Source: an uncultured Bacilli bacterium
GTDB lineage: Bacteria > Bacillota_I > Bacilli_A > RF39 > UBA660
Assembly (NCBI GenBank): GCA_947629375.1
Contig: CANRDN010000003.1
Location: 1 to 64,000 of the forward strand
Length of the DNA stretch: 64,000 bases
Reading direction: 5' to 3'
The notes beneath the pieces were generated by a model, which searched no databases, had not been told where the DNA came from, and worked only from the letters and a program-made list of their open reading frames with translations. The position numbers were made by a program, and so were the translations under genes. Shown piece after piece: positions 44,312 to 54,139 of the stretch (its first letter is position 1; every line of letters starts with the position of its first letter).

Positions 44312-44824
44312 ATGAGTAAAAAAAGAAAAAAAGTCAATGTGAATAGTTATTCAAGTGATTCTGATGAAATGATTAGAATGCTTAAAGTTCTAGGATTAGT
44401 AGTTTTAGCACTTGTTTTGTTTTACCTTGTATTTGCAATTGCAAATGGAGAAATAAAGTTTGGTAAAGATAAATATGAAAAAGTTCCAGATGAAATTCAA
44501 AATGTAGAAATACTTGCAGGATCAACTTTTAATAGACAAGAAGAAAGCTATTATGTATTGTTTTATAATTTTGATAATCCTAATTCTATAGGTTATGCTA
44601 ATGCGTATGACTTATATATGAACATGGGAGAAGATAAAATGTTCTTAGTAGATACAAATAAAGGATTTAACAAAAACTATTTAATAGATGATAAAACAAA
44701 AATAAATATTTCAGGAATTGATACATTAAAAGTAGTAGATGGTACTCTAATACGTGTTGAAAAAGGAAAAGGTGTATCATATAAAGTTGGACTTGAAGAA
44801 ATTAATAAGACATTATTTGACTAA
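44312..44824 (+). CDS. Membrane-anchored thioredoxin-like protein
   Basis: A 170-aa protein with a basic N-terminus, one membrane helix (about 26-45) and an external domain with YYVLFYNFD, then LYMNMGEDKMFLVDTNKG and DTLKVVDGTLIRVEKGKG. That order fits a thioredoxin fold, but the CxxC active site is missing, so it should not be a disulfide enzyme. ATG 44312 follows GGTGATTG; the upstream in-frame TTG 44300 is rejected. A strong terminator follows. Family assignment is tentative. Confidence 0.7.
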   Translation: MSKKRKKVNVNSYSSDSDEMIRMLKVLGLVVLALVLFYLVFAIANGEIKFGKDKYEKVPDEIQNVEILAGSTFNRQEESYYVLFYNFDNPNSIGYANAYDLYMNMGEDKMFLVDTNKGFNKNYLIDDKTKINISGIDTLKVVDGTLIRVEKGKGVSYKVGLEEINKTLFD

Positions 44825-44830
44825 TAATAG

Positions 44831-44859
44831 AGCAAAATTAAAGTAATTTTGCTTTTTTC
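44831..44859 (+). terminator. Terminator
   Basis: AGCAAAATTA (44831-44840) / TAATTTTGCT (44844-44853), a 10-bp stem with a 3-nt loop and a T tail. Confidence 0.88.
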
Positions 44860-44900
44860 TTGTTTTTATGTGTTAAAATGATAATAGAGGTGAACTTTTA

Positions 44901-46214
44901 ATGGAAGAAGAAGTTAAAAACAAAAATAAAACTCATCCTAGAAAAACATTGAAAAAGAAAAAAGAAGAAACAAAAAAAGTAGAAGAGAAGAAAGTTGAAG
45001 AGGTTAAAACAGTCGAAGAAAAGAAAGAGAGAAAAATAGAGCCTAAAGATAAAGCAAATCCTCCTTGTGAATTCAGAAACATTGTTGTTATCTTATTGGT
45101 TGCATCTTTACTTGGAGCATTTATTGGTAGTTATGTTACTTATAAATGGTACGATGATAAGTTGGATGAAGAAAAAGGAAATAAAACTGAACTAGAAATA
45201 GTCTATGATGATATTAAAAGCAATTATTATGGAGATTTAAATCTAGATAAGTTGTCTTCAGATTCTTTAAAGGGAATGGTTGAAGGATTAAATGATCGTT
45301 ATGGTCAATTTATGGATAAAGAAACTACTTTATCTTACAATGAAGACTTAAATGGATTCTTTACAGGAATTGGGGTAGAAGTAAGTTCAGAAGGTGAAGA
45401 ATATCAAACTATAGTAACAGTTTTTGAAGATAGTCCTGCTGCTAAGAGTGGTCTTAAAGTAGGAGACCATATGGTTAGTATGGATGGTATTGCATATACA
45501 AAAGATCAAATACCTGAAATGACTTATGCTATTAAATCTTCAAAAATTGGAGATAAAAAGACTTTTGGAATATTAAGAGATGGAGAAATGTTAACTCTTG
45601 AAATAACTTTAGAGAAAATAACAACAACATCAGTATATTCTTCAGTAATTGAAGAAGATGGAAAAACTATTGGAAGATTAGATGTTACTAATTTCTCAGC
45701 AAATACTTATAAACAATTCCAAGATGAATATAAAAAATTAAAAGAACAAGGAATAAGTGCTATAATTATCGATTTAAGAAATAATCAAGGTGGCTACTTA
45801 TCAGGAGCTACAGACATTGCTTCAATGTTCTTAGATAAAGGTGATGTTATTTACCAACAGAAAGATAATAAAAAGACAACAAAAGTTACTAACAAAAAAG
45901 AAAAAGAAATTGATTTACCAGTAGTGTTAATTGTTAATCAATGCTCTGCTTCAAGTGCTGAAATGTTAGCATCTACTTTAAATGAAAATTTAGGTGCAGA
46001 AGTAATTGGAGAAACAACATATGGTAAAGGTTCAATTCAAAAATATATGGTATTAAATGGTGGATCATCTATAAAATATACAGTTGGTGAAATATTAACT
46101 TCTAAAGGAAAGACTATTGAACAGGTTGGAGTTGTACCAACTTACCAAGTAGAATGGACTGAAGAAAGTGATAGTCAACTTCAAAAGGCTATAGAAGTAC
46201 TTCTAGCAAAATAG
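44901..46214 (+). CDS. CtpA-type S41 carboxyl-terminal processing protease
   Basis: A 437-aa serine protease. A Lys/Glu-rich cytoplasmic tail (1-50) precedes one membrane helix (about 56-79). A PDZ domain is at about 150-235 (GIGVEVSSEG and PAAKSGLKVGDH). The catalytic serine lies in NQCSASSAEML (about 347-356) and the catalytic lysine is K376 (TYGKGSIQ), the S41 Ser-Lys dyad. Such proteases trim envelope proteins, including cell-wall hydrolases. The promoter has an extended -10 (TGt TAAAAT, 44874-44879). Confidence 0.93.
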   Translation: MEEEVKNKNKTHPRKTLKKKKEETKKVEEKKVEEVKTVEEKKERKIEPKDKANPPCEFRNIVVILLVASLLGAFIGSYVTYKWYDDKLDEEKGNKTELEIVYDDIKSNYYGDLNLDKLSSDSLKGMVEGLNDRYGQFMDKETTLSYNEDLNGFFTGIGVEVSSEGEEYQTIVTVFEDSPAAKSGLKVGDHMVSMDGIAYTKDQIPEMTYAIKSSKIGDKKTFGILRDGEMLTLEITLEKITTTSVYSSVIEEDGKTIGRLDVTNFSANTYKQFQDEYKKLKEQGISAIIIDLRNNQGGYLSGATDIASMFLDKGDVIYQQKDNKKTTKVTNKKEKEIDLPVVLIVNQCSASSAEMLASTLNENLGAEVIGETTYGKGSIQKYMVLNGGSSIKYTVGEILTSKGKTIEQVGVVPTYQVEWTEESDSQLQKAIEVLLAK

Positions 46215-46250
46215 ATAGAAAGGAATCAATTATTTGATTAAACATATTTT

Positions 46251-46823
46251 ATGGAGAAGAAAAATGGTTTTACATTAATTGAAGTTTTAACAGTTATAAT
46301 CATTATTGGAATAATTATGATGGTTGCTGTACCAGCAGTATCCGAGTACATTTTAAGAAGTGATGATGCATCATATGCATCTGATGTTAAGGCTTTTATT
46401 GAAGATATTAAGTCAGCATATCAAATGAAAGAATATGGTGAACTTGTAAAAAGCGATGAGGTAATGATTGTTCCAATTGAAAATGTTGAATTTGAAAAAG
46501 GAAATAGTGAAGAAAGCCCTTATGGAAAGTATATAAAGTCAAAAAGTTATATTATAATAATTCCAGAAAATAATGGATATCATTTCTATGCTAATATCGT
46601 TGATGAGTCAGGAACTGGTGTTGTTATGAAACAGGACAATGAACTTAATAAGGAAGCTGTAGAAAAAAATATAACAAGTAAAATTAACAATTGGGAATCA
46701 TATATTGAAGCTAGTAATGTATTTAATTACAAAGGAAAGAATTATTCAATGTGTGAATTAAGAGATATTGAAACTCTTGAGATGACACGCGAAGATGCAA
46801 TACTTGTATTATGTCAAAAGTAG
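46251..46823 (+). CDS. Type IV prepilin-like protein
   Basis: A 190-aa protein with a class III signal: KKNGFTLIEVLTVIIIIGII, the prepilin-peptidase site G-FTLIE, with the usual E5 of the mature protein. The rest of the protein is a soluble domain with two cysteines near the C-terminus. No other pilus, prepilin peptidase or secretion ATPase gene is nearby. It follows ctpA by 36 nt and may share its transcript. It could be a pseudopilin of a com-type DNA-uptake system encoded elsewhere. Confidence 0.85.
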   Translation: MEKKNGFTLIEVLTVIIIIGIIMMVAVPAVSEYILRSDDASYASDVKAFIEDIKSAYQMKEYGELVKSDEVMIVPIENVEFEKGNSEESPYGKYIKSKSYIIIIPENNGYHFYANIVDESGTGVVMKQDNELNKEAVEKNITSKINNWESYIEASNVFNYKGKNYSMCELRDIETLEMTREDAILVLCQK

Positions 46824-46848
46824 GAAGCCAGGATTGGTTTCCTTTTAT
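46822..46848 (+). terminator. Terminator after the prepilin gene
   Basis: AGGAAGCC (46822-46829) / GGTTTCCT (46836-46843, one G-U) and a TTT tail. Confidence 0.85.
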
Positions 46849-46953
46849 TATTGCTAAAATATAAAAAAGATTAAATTTTTATTCATTTTTTGTCATTTTT
46901 TTCATCGAGTGAAATAAAAAAATATAAAAAATATAAAAAACTTTAAAAAGTCC

Positions 46954-46982
46954 TTGATTTTAAAGGGGATTGATGATATACT
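46954..46982 (+). promoter_or_regulatory. Promoter of the S10-spc-alpha operon
   Basis: TTGATT (46954-46959), 17 bp, then the extended -10 TGa TATACT (box 46977-46982). Transcription would start near 46989, giving a leader of about 117 nt before rpsJ. Confidence 0.75.
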
Positions 46983-46988
46983 TTTAAA

Positions 46989-47105
46989 CGTGTGGCTGCT
47001 TAGATGTGTGAGGTTGCTGATACGCCAGGCAAAGTTGCAAGGTAAAAATCGGGTTATTTACACGGAGCAAGTCTATACGAGATATAGGCGAAGGGAGGAT
47101 TTAAT
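46989..47105 (+). promoter_or_regulatory. Structured leader of the ribosomal protein operon
   Basis: The leader holds GTGTGGCTGCTTAGATGTGT and then GAGGTTGCTGATACGCC, a stretch that recurs before S10 operons of Bacilli and reads like an autoregulatory ribosomal-protein leader RNA. It is folded and GC-richer than the flanks. GAGGGAGG-type sequence before the ATG is the ribosome-binding site. The ligand protein is not deduced. Confidence 0.55.
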
Positions 47106-47411
47106 ATGTCAAATATAGTTCGTATTAAATTAAAAGCATATGATCATAGAATTCTTGATAATGCTGCTACAAAGATAGTTGAAACTATCAAAAGAAATGG
47201 TGGAGTTGTAAGTGGACCTGTTCCTCTTCCAACAGAAATCGAAAAAATAACTATCTTAAGAGCTGTTCACAAAGATAAAGATTCTCGTGAACAATTCGAA
47301 ATGCGTACGCATAAAAGACTTATTGATGTTAAAAATCCAAACAAGGAAGTAATTGCTGCATTAGCACATTTAGATCTTCCAAGTGGTGTTGACATTCAAA
47401 TCAAACAATAA
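47106..47411 (+). CDS. rpsJ: 30S ribosomal protein uS10
   Basis: The 101-aa first protein of the S10 operon, a small-subunit head protein that also serves as NusE in transcription antitermination. The order [17 protein letters not shown]-like at the N-terminus (residues 5-20) is diagnostic. It has a GGGAGG site and a structured leader upstream. Confidence 0.98.
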   Translation: MSNIVRIKLKAYDHRILDNAATKIVETIKRNGGVVSGPVPLPTEIEKITILRAVHKDKDSREQFEMRTHKRLIDVKNPNKEVIAALAHLDLPSGVDIQIKQ

Positions 47412-47438
47412 TTACTAAAAAGATTATAGGAGGAAAAT

Positions 47439-48200
47439 ATGAAAGGAATCTTAGGTAAAAAAGTAGGAATGACTCAAGTTTTTACTAAGGACGGAAAATT
47501 AATTCCTGTAACTGTTATCGAAGTTGAACCTAATGTTGTAACTCAAATCAAAACAGTTGAAAAAGACGGTTATGACGCTATTCAATTAGGAACTGAAACA
47601 GTTAAAGAAAAAAGTTCTAACAAAGCAAAAATTGGTCATGCAAAAAAAGCAAATACTGCTCCTAAGCGCTTCTTAAAAGAACTTAGAGGAGTAAACGTTA
47701 ATGACTATACTTTAGGTCAAGAAATTAACATCGACATTTTCAAAGAAGGAGAAGTTGTTGACGTTAGTGGAATAAGTAAAGGAAAAGGATATCAAGGTGT
47801 TATCAAACGTTGGAATCAAAGTCGTGGACCTATGGGACACGGTTCTCAATACCATAGAGGTGTAGGATCTCTTGGTACATTGCTTCCAATGCACGTATTA
47901 AAAGGAAAGAAAATGCCAGGTCATATGGGTAGTGAAGCAACAACTATTCAAAACTTGGAAGTTGTATCAGTTGATTTAGAAAATAATGTTATCTTAGTTA
48001 AAGGTAATGTTCCAGGTCCAAAGAAATCTTTAGTTATGATTAAAACTGCTGTTAAAGCACCAGATAAAGTAAATGCTGCTAAAGAATTAGTTGTTTATGA
48101 AGTTGCAGAACCTGCTAAAGAAGCAGAAGAAACTGCTAACGAAGTAGAAGAAACTAATGAAAACAGCGAAGAAACTAAAGAAGAAAACGTTGGAGAATAA
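47439..48200 (+). CDS. rplC: 50S ribosomal protein uL3 with acidic tail
   Basis: uL3 helps form the peptidyl-transferase centre. [10 protein letters not shown], the conserved loop region, is at about residues 155-164. At 253 aa it is about 45 residues longer than usual; the extra C-terminal part is an acidic run of [12 protein letters not shown] type with no known role. It follows rpsJ by 27 nt. Confidence 0.97.
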   Translation: MKGILGKKVGMTQVFTKDGKLIPVTVIEVEPNVVTQIKTVEKDGYDAIQLGTETVKEKSSNKAKIGHAKKANTAPKRFLKELRGVNVNDYTLGQEINIDIFKEGEVVDVSGISKGKGYQGVIKRWNQSRGPMGHGSQYHRGVGSLGTLLPMHVLKGKKMPGHMGSEATTIQNLEVVSVDLENNVILVKGNVPGPKKSLVMIKTAVKAPDKVNAAKELVVYEVAEPAKEAEETANEVEETNENSEETKEENVGE

Positions 48201-48254
48201 TCATTATAATAAATTATTAAAAAATTATATTATGATGAAAGGAGGAATTTAAAG

Positions 48255-48875
48255 ATGACAAAGGTTACACTTTTAAATTTAAAAGGTGAAAAAATAGAGG
48301 ACATTAAATTAAATGAAGAAGTATTTGGGATAACTCCAAATAAGAATGTTTTATATGATGCTATCATTTTAGCACGTGCATCATTAAGACAAGGAACACA
48401 TGATACAAAAACTCGTAGTGAGGTAAGCGGCGGAGGTCGTAAACCTTGGAGACAAAAAGGAACAGGACATGCTCGTCAAGGTTCTATTAGAGCTGTTCAA
48501 TGGAGAGGTGGAGGAATTGCATTTGGTCCAACTCCTAGAGATTACAGCAAAAAACAAAATCGTAAAGAAAGAAGACTTGCTTTACAAAGCGCAGTTGTTA
48601 GTAAACTAGAAGATTTTGTTGTAGTAGATGAATTAAAAGTTGCTACTCCAAAAACTAAAGAAATGCAAAACATTTTAAACGGATTAAAACTTGATAATGT
48701 TAACACTTTAGTAGTTGTTAAAGAATTAGATGAAAATTTAATCTTAGCATCTAGAAACATTTCTAACATCTTATTAATAGAAGTAAGTGAATTAAATGTA
48801 TTAGATTTAGTTGCTGCTACAAAGGTTTTAGTAACTAAAGATGCATTAAAAGCAATAGAGGAGGTGCTAAAATAA
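48255..48875 (+). CDS. rplD: 50S ribosomal protein uL4
   Basis: A 206-aa tunnel-wall protein. The internal loop that lines the exit tunnel contains [18 protein letters not shown], the classic signature. In other bacteria uL4 is the autoregulator of the S10 operon. It begins 54 nt after rplC, the widest gap in this part of the operon, with a weak hairpin between. Confidence 0.98.
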   Translation: MTKVTLLNLKGEKIEDIKLNEEVFGITPNKNVLYDAIILARASLRQGTHDTKTRSEVSGGGRKPWRQKGTGHARQGSIRAVQWRGGGIAFGPTPRDYSKKQNRKERRLALQSAVVSKLEDFVVVDELKVATPKTKEMQNILNGLKLDNVNTLVVVKELDENLILASRNISNILLIEVSELNVLDLVAATKVLVTKDALKAIEEVLK

Positions 48876-48876
48876 T

Positions 48877-49161
48877 ATGAATACAAAATATTTAGATGTA
48901 ATTAAAGCACCAGTTGTTACAGAAAAAGGAACTCATCTTGCACAAGAAGAAGGAAAATACTTATTTAAAGTAGATTCTAAAGCTACAAAAGATGAAATTA
49001 AAGAAGCTGTAGAAAAAATATTTAAAGTAAAAGTTGAAAGTATATCTACAATCAACGTTAAACCTAAGAAGAAAAGAGTAGGACGTTATGCTGGTATGAG
49101 TAATAAATACAAAAAAGCAATTGTTAAACTAGCAGAAGGTCAAACTATAGATCTAGGTTAG
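48877..49161 (+). CDS. rplW: 50S ribosomal protein uL23
   Basis: A 94-aa protein at the tunnel exit, docking site for trigger factor and SRP. The stretch [13 protein letters not shown] at the start and [14 protein letters not shown] at about 65-78 are typical. It starts one base after the rplD stop, so translation is coupled. Confidence 0.97.
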   Translation: MNTKYLDVIKAPVVTEKGTHLAQEEGKYLFKVDSKATKDEIKEAVEKIFKVKVESISTINVKPKKKRVGRYAGMSNKYKKAIVKLAEGQTIDLG

Positions 49162-49174
49162 AGGGAGGTAAGTT

Positions 49175-50005
49175 ATGGCAATTAGAAGTTTTAAACCAAC
49201 AACTAATGCTAGACGTAGAATGAGTACTCTTGTAAATGAAGAAATTACTACTTCTACACCAGAGAAAAGTCTATTAGTTAGTTTAGGAAAAAATGGTGGT
49301 CGTAATAACCAAGGTAAAATCACTGTAAGACATCACGGTGGTGGAGTTAAAAGAAAATATAGAATTATTGATTTCAAAAGAGATAAAAGAGATATTCTAG
49401 GAAAAGTTGCAACAATTGAATACGATCCAAATAGAAGTGCAAATATAGCTTTAATAAACTATGTAGATGGTGAAAAAAGATATATTATCGCACCAAAGGA
49501 TTTAAAAGTTGGTATGTCAGTTGTTTCTGGAGAAAATGTTGATATTAAAGTTGGTAATGCTTTACCACTTAAGAACATTCCAGTTGGTACAACAGTTCAC
49601 AATATTGAACTTAAACCAGGTAAGGGTGCTGAACTTGCAAGAAGTGCAGGATCAAGTGCTCAGATATTAGGTAGAGAAGGAAATTATGTAATGCTTCGTC
49701 TATCAAGTGGTGAACAAAGAATGGTTCTTGGAACTTGCTATGCTACAGTTGGTGTAGTTGGTAACGAGGATTATGAACTTGTTAAATTAGGAAAAGCAGG
49801 AAGAACACGTCACTTAGGAATTAAACCTACAGTTCGTGGATCTGTTATGAACCCTAATGATCACCCACATGGTGGTGGTGAAGGTCGTGCTCCAGTTGGA
49901 CGTAGTGGACCAGTTACTCCTTGGGGTAAACCAGCACTAGGATACAAAACTAGAAAGAAGAAGGCGTCTGATAAAATGATCGTACGTCGTCGTAATAGCA
50001 AGTAG
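49175..50005 (+). CDS. rplB: 50S ribosomal protein uL2
   Basis: A 276-aa conserved protein needed for subunit joining and peptidyl transfer. The highly conserved C-terminal motif [18 protein letters not shown] contains the functional histidine. Full length. GGGAGG precedes the ATG. Confidence 0.98.
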   Translation: MAIRSFKPTTNARRRMSTLVNEEITTSTPEKSLLVSLGKNGGRNNQGKITVRHHGGGVKRKYRIIDFKRDKRDILGKVATIEYDPNRSANIALINYVDGEKRYIIAPKDLKVGMSVVSGENVDIKVGNALPLKNIPVGTTVHNIELKPGKGAELARSAGSSAQILGREGNYVMLRLSSGEQRMVLGTCYATVGVVGNEDYELVKLGKAGRTRHLGIKPTVRGSVMNPNDHPHGGGEGRAPVGRSGPVTPWGKPALGYKTRKKKASDKMIVRRRNSK

Positions 50006-50018
50006 GAGGATATAGAAT

Positions 50019-50291
50019 ATGGCAAGAAGTCTTAAAAAAGGTCCTTATGTATTTGAAAGATTATTAAAGAGAGTAAAAGAATTAAATAAAACTGGAAAGA
50101 AAGAAGTTATTAAAACTTGGTCTCGTCGTTCTACAATCTATCCTGATTTTATAGGACACACATTTGCTGTTCACAATGGAAAAGAATTTATCCCAGTTTA
50201 TGTTACAGAAGATATGGTTGGACATAAATTAGGTGAGTTTGCATTAACTCGTAAATTCGGTGGACATGGTGAAAACAAGGAAACTAAATAA
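50019..50291 (+). CDS. rpsS: 30S ribosomal protein uS19
   Basis: A 90-aa head protein with [20 protein letters not shown] at the start and [26 protein letters not shown] is upstream. Confidence 0.98.
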   Translation: MARSLKKGPYVFERLLKRVKELNKTGKKEVIKTWSRRSTIYPDFIGHTFAVHNGKEFIPVYVTEDMVGHKLGEFALTRKFGGHGENKETK

Positions 50292-50311
50292 TGACTAGGG
50301 AGGAAGAAAAG

Positions 50312-50644
50312 ATGGAAGGAAAAGCAGTAGCTAAATCAGTTAGAATTTCTCCAATTAAAGCAAGATTAGTAATTGATTTAATTCGTGGAAAAAAAGCTGA
50401 TGAAGCAGTAACAATACTTGAAAACAGAAACAAAAAATCTAGTGGAATCGTCTTAAAAGTTTTAAATTCTGCTATTGCTAACGCAGTTAACAATTTCAGT
50501 TTAGATCAAAATAAACTTTATGTTAAAGAAGCTAGAGTAGATGCAGGTCCTGTTATGAAGAGAGTTATGTTTGATTCTCGTAGTCATATTGGACACAAAG
50601 ATAGAAGAACTAGTCACATAGTTGTAGTTGTGGCAGAGAAATAA
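50312..50644 (+). CDS. rplV: 50S ribosomal protein uL22
   Basis: A 110-aa protein with RISPIKARLVIDLIRGKKAD at the start and, at the end, the SHIGHKDRRTSHI region of the tunnel loop. ATG 50312 follows GGGAGG; an in-frame ATG at 50291 overlapping the uS19 stop would add seven residues and is less likely. Confidence 0.97.
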   Translation: MEGKAVAKSVRISPIKARLVIDLIRGKKADEAVTILENRNKKSSGIVLKVLNSAIANAVNNFSLDQNKLYVKEARVDAGPVMKRVMFDSRSHIGHKDRRTSHIVVVVAEK

Positions 50645-50662
50645 TCTTTAAAGGAGGTTAAT

Positions 50663-51316
50663 ATGGGACAGAAAGTTAGTCCAGTTGGACTTAGAATTGG
50701 AATCAATAGAGGCTGGGAAGCAAACTGGTATGCTAATAAAAGTGATTTTAGTAAATACCTTGAAAACGATTTAAAGATTCGTAAATTTTTAGAAAAGAAA
50801 TTAGACAATGCTGGAGTAAGCACTATTGAAATCGAAAGAAATGCAAAAAGATGTGAAGTTATAATTCATACATCTCGTCCAGGTGTAATCATTGGAAAAG
50901 ATGGAAAAGAAGTAGAAAACTTAAAGAAAGAAATCTCTAAGTTAGTTAATGAAGAAATTCAAATTTCAATCGTTGACATTAAAAAACCAGACTTAGATGC
51001 TAAGTTAGTTGCTGATTCAATAGCACAACAAATTGAAAATAGAGCATCATTTAGAATGGCACAAAAGAAAGCAATCAGAAATGTTATGAAAGCTGGTGCT
51101 AAAGGAGTTAAAACTTTAGTTTCAGGAAGACTTAACGGTGCTGATATTGCAAGAAGTGAAGGATACTCAGAAGGAACAATTCCTCTACATACATTAAGAG
51201 CAGATGTTGATTACGCTTTATCTGAAGCAGATACAACTTTTGGAAAAATTGGTGTAAAAGTATGGATTTATAAAGGAGAAATTCTTCAAGAAAAAAAGAC
51301 TAAGGGAGGTAATTAA
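50663..51316 (+). CDS. rpsC: 30S ribosomal protein uS3
   Basis: A 217-aa protein at the mRNA entry site. The KH domain has [20 protein letters not shown] (residues about 73-92), and the conserved C-terminal [12 protein letters not shown] is present. GGAGG is well placed. Confidence 0.98.
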   Translation: MGQKVSPVGLRIGINRGWEANWYANKSDFSKYLENDLKIRKFLEKKLDNAGVSTIEIERNAKRCEVIIHTSRPGVIIGKDGKEVENLKKEISKLVNEEIQISIVDIKKPDLDAKLVADSIAQQIENRASFRMAQKKAIRNVMKAGAKGVKTLVSGRLNGADIARSEGYSEGTIPLHTLRADVDYALSEADTTFGKIGVKVWIYKGEILQEKKTKGGN

Positions 51317-51318
51317 TT

Positions 51319-51753
51319 ATGTTGATACCATCAAGAACTAAATATCGTCGTGTACACAGATTACCTTACGAAGGTCATGCCAAAGGTAATACTGAATTAC
51401 ATTATGGTACATATGGTCTAATGGCTTGCGAAGGTGCTTGGGTTACAGCAAACCAAATCGAAGCAGCTCGTGTAGCTATGACTCGTTATATGAAACGTGG
51501 TGGAAAAGTATATATAAATATTTTCCCACATATGCCTTTAACCAAGAAACCACTTGGTACTCGTCAAGGAAAAGGTAAAGGAAATGTTGAAGAATGGGTA
51601 GCAGTTGTTAAAACTGGAAAAATTATGTTCGAAGTAAAAGAAGTTTCTGAAGAAATAGCAAGAGAAGCTTTAAGACTTGCTTCACATAAATTACCTATGA
51701 AAACTAAATTCGTTAAGAAAGAAGAAAATGGTGGTGATATAAATGAAGGTTAA
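51319..51753 (+). CDS. rplP: 50S ribosomal protein uL16
   Basis: A 144-aa protein near the A-site tRNA. It begins [14 protein letters not shown], the usual MLxPKRxKYRRxHRG with some changes, and has the [19 protein letters not shown] block. It overlaps rpmC by 11 nt. Confidence 0.97.
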   Translation: MLIPSRTKYRRVHRLPYEGHAKGNTELHYGTYGLMACEGAWVTANQIEAARVAMTRYMKRGGKVYINIFPHMPLTKKPLGTRQGKGKGNVEEWVAVVKTGKIMFEVKEVSEEIAREALRLASHKLPMKTKFVKKEENGGDINEG

Positions 51754-51952
51754 TGAAATAAGAAATCTAACCACTGAAGAAATTGTCACTAAAATAAAAG
51801 AGACAAAGGAAGAACTATTTAACTTACGTTTCCAACAAGCAACTGGAAACCTAGACAAACCTTCAAAAATCAAAGATTTAAGACACACTGTCGCAAGACT
51901 TAAAACTGTTCTTCGTGAAAGAGAATTAGAAGAAGCAGGAAAGGCTGAATAG
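51743..51952 (+). CDS. rpmC: 50S ribosomal protein uL29
   Basis: A 69-aa two-helix protein at the exit tunnel; [19 protein letters not shown] is the family core. The start lies within the rplP end, with GGTGGTGAT as ribosome-binding site. Confidence 0.96.
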   Translation: MKVNEIRNLTTEEIVTKIKETKEELFNLRFQQATGNLDKPSKIKDLRHTVARLKTVLRERELEEAGKAE

Positions 51953-51963
51953 GAGGGTTGTAT

Positions 51964-52221
51964 ATGGAAAAAACAAATAGAGAATTAGTTGGAAAAGTTG
52001 TTAGTTCTGTTAATAATAAAACTATAACTGTATTAGTTGAGACTTATAAGAAACATCCATTATATGGAAAACGTGTTAAGTCATCAAAGAAATATGCAGT
52101 TCATGATGAAACTAATAAAGCTAAAGTAGGAGATGTAGTTAGAATAGTTGAAACAAAACCTATTTCAAAGACTAAGAGATTCTACTTAAAAGAAATAGTA
52201 AAGGAAGCAGTTATTTTATAA
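51964..52221 (+). CDS. rpsQ: 30S ribosomal protein uS17
   Basis: An 85-aa early-binding 16S protein, with [19 protein letters not shown] and [22 protein letters not shown] 51964 is chosen; a TTG two codons earlier is in frame. GGAGGG is seven nt upstream. Confidence 0.96.
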   Translation: MEKTNRELVGKVVSSVNNKTITVLVETYKKHPLYGKRVKSSKKYAVHDETNKAKVGDVVRIVETKPISKTKRFYLKEIVKEAVIL

Positions 52222-52248
52222 TAACTATTAGGTGAAGGAGGATTATAT

Positions 52249-52617
52249 ATGATTCAACAAGAGAGTCGTTTAAAAGTTGCTGATAACTCTGGTGCAAGAG
52301 AACTTCTAGTTATTCGTGTACTTGGTGGAAGCAAAGTTAAAACTGGTAATATCGGTGACATAGTTGTTGGTACAGTTAAGAATGCCACACCTAATGGAAC
52401 TGTTGCAAAAGGAAAAGTTGTTAAAGCAGTTATTGTTAGAACTACATTCGGATTAAGAAGAGAAGATGGTTCTTACATTAAATTTGATGACAACGCATGT
52501 GTAATAATCAGGGATGATAAGAGTCCTATCGGAACTCGTATTTTCGGACCTGTTGCTAGAGAACTTCGTGATAAAGATTTCATGAAAATTGTATCTTTAG
52601 CTAAAGAAGTACTATAG
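52249..52617 (+). CDS. rplN: 50S ribosomal protein uL14
   Basis: A 122-aa protein, the standard length, at the interface where translational factors bind. [20 protein letters not shown] is diagnostic. GGAGG upstream. Confidence 0.98.
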   Translation: MIQQESRLKVADNSGARELLVIRVLGGSKVKTGNIGDIVVGTVKNATPNGTVAKGKVVKAVIVRTTFGLRREDGSYIKFDDNACVIIRDDKSPIGTRIFGPVARELRDKDFMKIVSLAKEVL

Positions 52618-52626
52618 GAGGTTATT

Positions 52627-52932
52627 ATGAACTTAAAAGTTGGAGATAAAGTTGTAGTAATTGCCGGATCTAGTAAAGGAAAAGAAGGTAAAATCACTAA
52701 AACATTAAAAAGTGAAAACCGTGTTATAGTTGAAGGAGTTAACATTGTTAAAAAACATAGAAAAGGAAATGGACAAGAAACTGGTGGAATTCTTGAAGTA
52801 GAAGCACCAATCCATGCCTCTAATGTAATGTTAATCGATCCAAAGACTAAGAAAAGAACTAGAGTTGGTCATACTATAGAAAAAGATAAAAAAGTAAGAG
52901 TCGCTAAAAAATCTGGCGAGAAGATTGATTAG
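52627..52932 (+). CDS. rplX: 50S ribosomal protein uL24
   Basis: A 101-aa assembly-initiator protein with the KOW motif [18 protein letters not shown] at about residues 6-23. AGGAGG overlaps the rplN stop, so translation is coupled. Confidence 0.97.
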   Translation: MNLKVGDKVVVIAGSSKGKEGKITKTLKSENRVIVEGVNIVKKHRKGNGQETGGILEVEAPIHASNVMLIDPKTKKRTRVGHTIEKDKKVRVAKKSGEKID

Positions 52933-52951
52933 TGGAAGGAGGAATTGATTT

Positions 52952-53491
52952 ATGAACCGCCTAAAAGAGAAATATGTAAATGAAATCGTTCCAAGCTTAA
53001 TTAAAAAACATAATTATACTACTATTATGGAAGTTCCAAAACTTGAGAAAATCGTTATTAATATGGGTGTAGGAGATGCTACTGGAAACTCTAAGTTAAT
53101 AGAAGCAGCTGCTAAAGACCTAGAATTAATTTCTGGTCAAAAACCTGTAATCACAAGAGCTAGAAAATCAATTGCAGGATTCAAAGTAAGAGAAGGTCAA
53201 GCTATTGGATGCAAAGTTACATTAAGAGGAAACAATATGTATAACTTTATGGATAAGTTAGTATCAATCGGACTTCCTCGTGTTCGTGACTTTAGAGGAG
53301 TTTCTCCTAAAGCATTTGATGGTCGTGGAAACTATACACTTGGAATTAAAGAGCAATTAATATTTTCTGAAATAGAATATGACAATGTTGTTAAAGTACG
53401 TGGAATGGATATCGTATTCGTAACAACTGCTAAATCTAATGAAGAAGCTTACGATTTATTAAGTGAACTTGGAATTCCATTTAGAAAGTAA
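52952..53491 (+). CDS. rplE: 50S ribosomal protein uL5
   Basis: A 179-aa protein that binds 5S rRNA in the central protuberance. [14 protein letters not shown] and the C-terminal [17 protein letters not shown] are typical. Since the 5S of this genome is shortened in helix IV rather than in the uL5-binding loop, no compensating change is expected, and none is obvious. Confidence 0.98.
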   Translation: MNRLKEKYVNEIVPSLIKKHNYTTIMEVPKLEKIVINMGVGDATGNSKLIEAAAKDLELISGQKPVITRARKSIAGFKVREGQAIGCKVTLRGNNMYNFMDKLVSIGLPRVRDFRGVSPKAFDGRGNYTLGIKEQLIFSEIEYDNVVKVRGMDIVFVTTAKSNEEAYDLLSELGIPFRK

Positions 53492-53505
53492 TTGGAGGGT
53501 AAATA

Positions 53506-53691
53506 ATGGCAAAAAAAAGTATGATTGTTAAAGCTAATAGAAAGCAAAAATATAAAGTACGTGAATATACACGTTGCAAAAGATGTGGAAGACCTCACGC
53601 AGTTTTAAGTAAATTTGGAATATGCCGTATTTGCTTTAGAGAATTAGCTTATAAAGGACAAATACCAGGTGTTAAAAAGTCAAGCTGGTAA
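53506..53691 (+). CDS. rpsZ: 30S ribosomal protein uS14, zinc form
   Basis: A 61-aa type Z uS14. The zinc site is CKRCGRPH and CRICF, so this is the cysteine-containing (C+) form. No zinc-free paralogue is in the window. Confidence 0.97.
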   Translation: MAKKSMIVKANRKQKYKVREYTRCKRCGRPHAVLSKFGICRICFRELAYKGQIPGVKKSSW

Positions 53692-53711
53692 TTGGGAAGG
53701 AGGATTTTAAA

Positions 53712-54113
53712 ATGGCTGTAGTAACTGATACAATTGCTGATATGTTAACACGTATCCGTAATGCAAATTCAATGGGTTACGAAGAAGTAACCGTTCCTGC
53801 TTCTAAATTAAAAGAAGAACTTTCTAGAATTTTAAAAGAAGAAGGATTCATAAAAGATTATAAAGTTGTAAGTGAAGATACTCATAAAAATATTGTATTA
53901 ACACTTAAATATGGAAATAAGAAAGAAAGAGTAATTACTGGACTTAAACGCATTTCTAAACCAGGACTTAGAGTTTATGTTAAAAGTGATGAAGTTCCAA
54001 AAGTTCTAAATGGACTAGGAATAGCAATCATCTCTACTTCTAAAGGTATTATGACTGATAAAGAAGCTAGAAAACAAAATCTTGGTGGAGAAGTTTTAGC
54101 GTATGTTTGGTAA
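53712..54113 (+). CDS. rpsH: 30S ribosomal protein uS8
   Basis: A 133-aa central-domain protein with [14 protein letters not shown] near the start and the C-terminal [20 protein letters not shown]. In other bacteria it represses the spc operon. GGAGG upstream. Confidence 0.98.
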   Translation: MAVVTDTIADMLTRIRNANSMGYEEVTVPASKLKEELSRILKEEGFIKDYKVVSEDTHKNIVLTLKYGNKKERVITGLKRISKPGLRVYVKSDEVPKVLNGLGIAIISTSKGIMTDKEARKQNLGGEVLAYVW

Positions 54114-54139
54114 TCTAAAGTGTAAGGAGGCCTAGGGAA

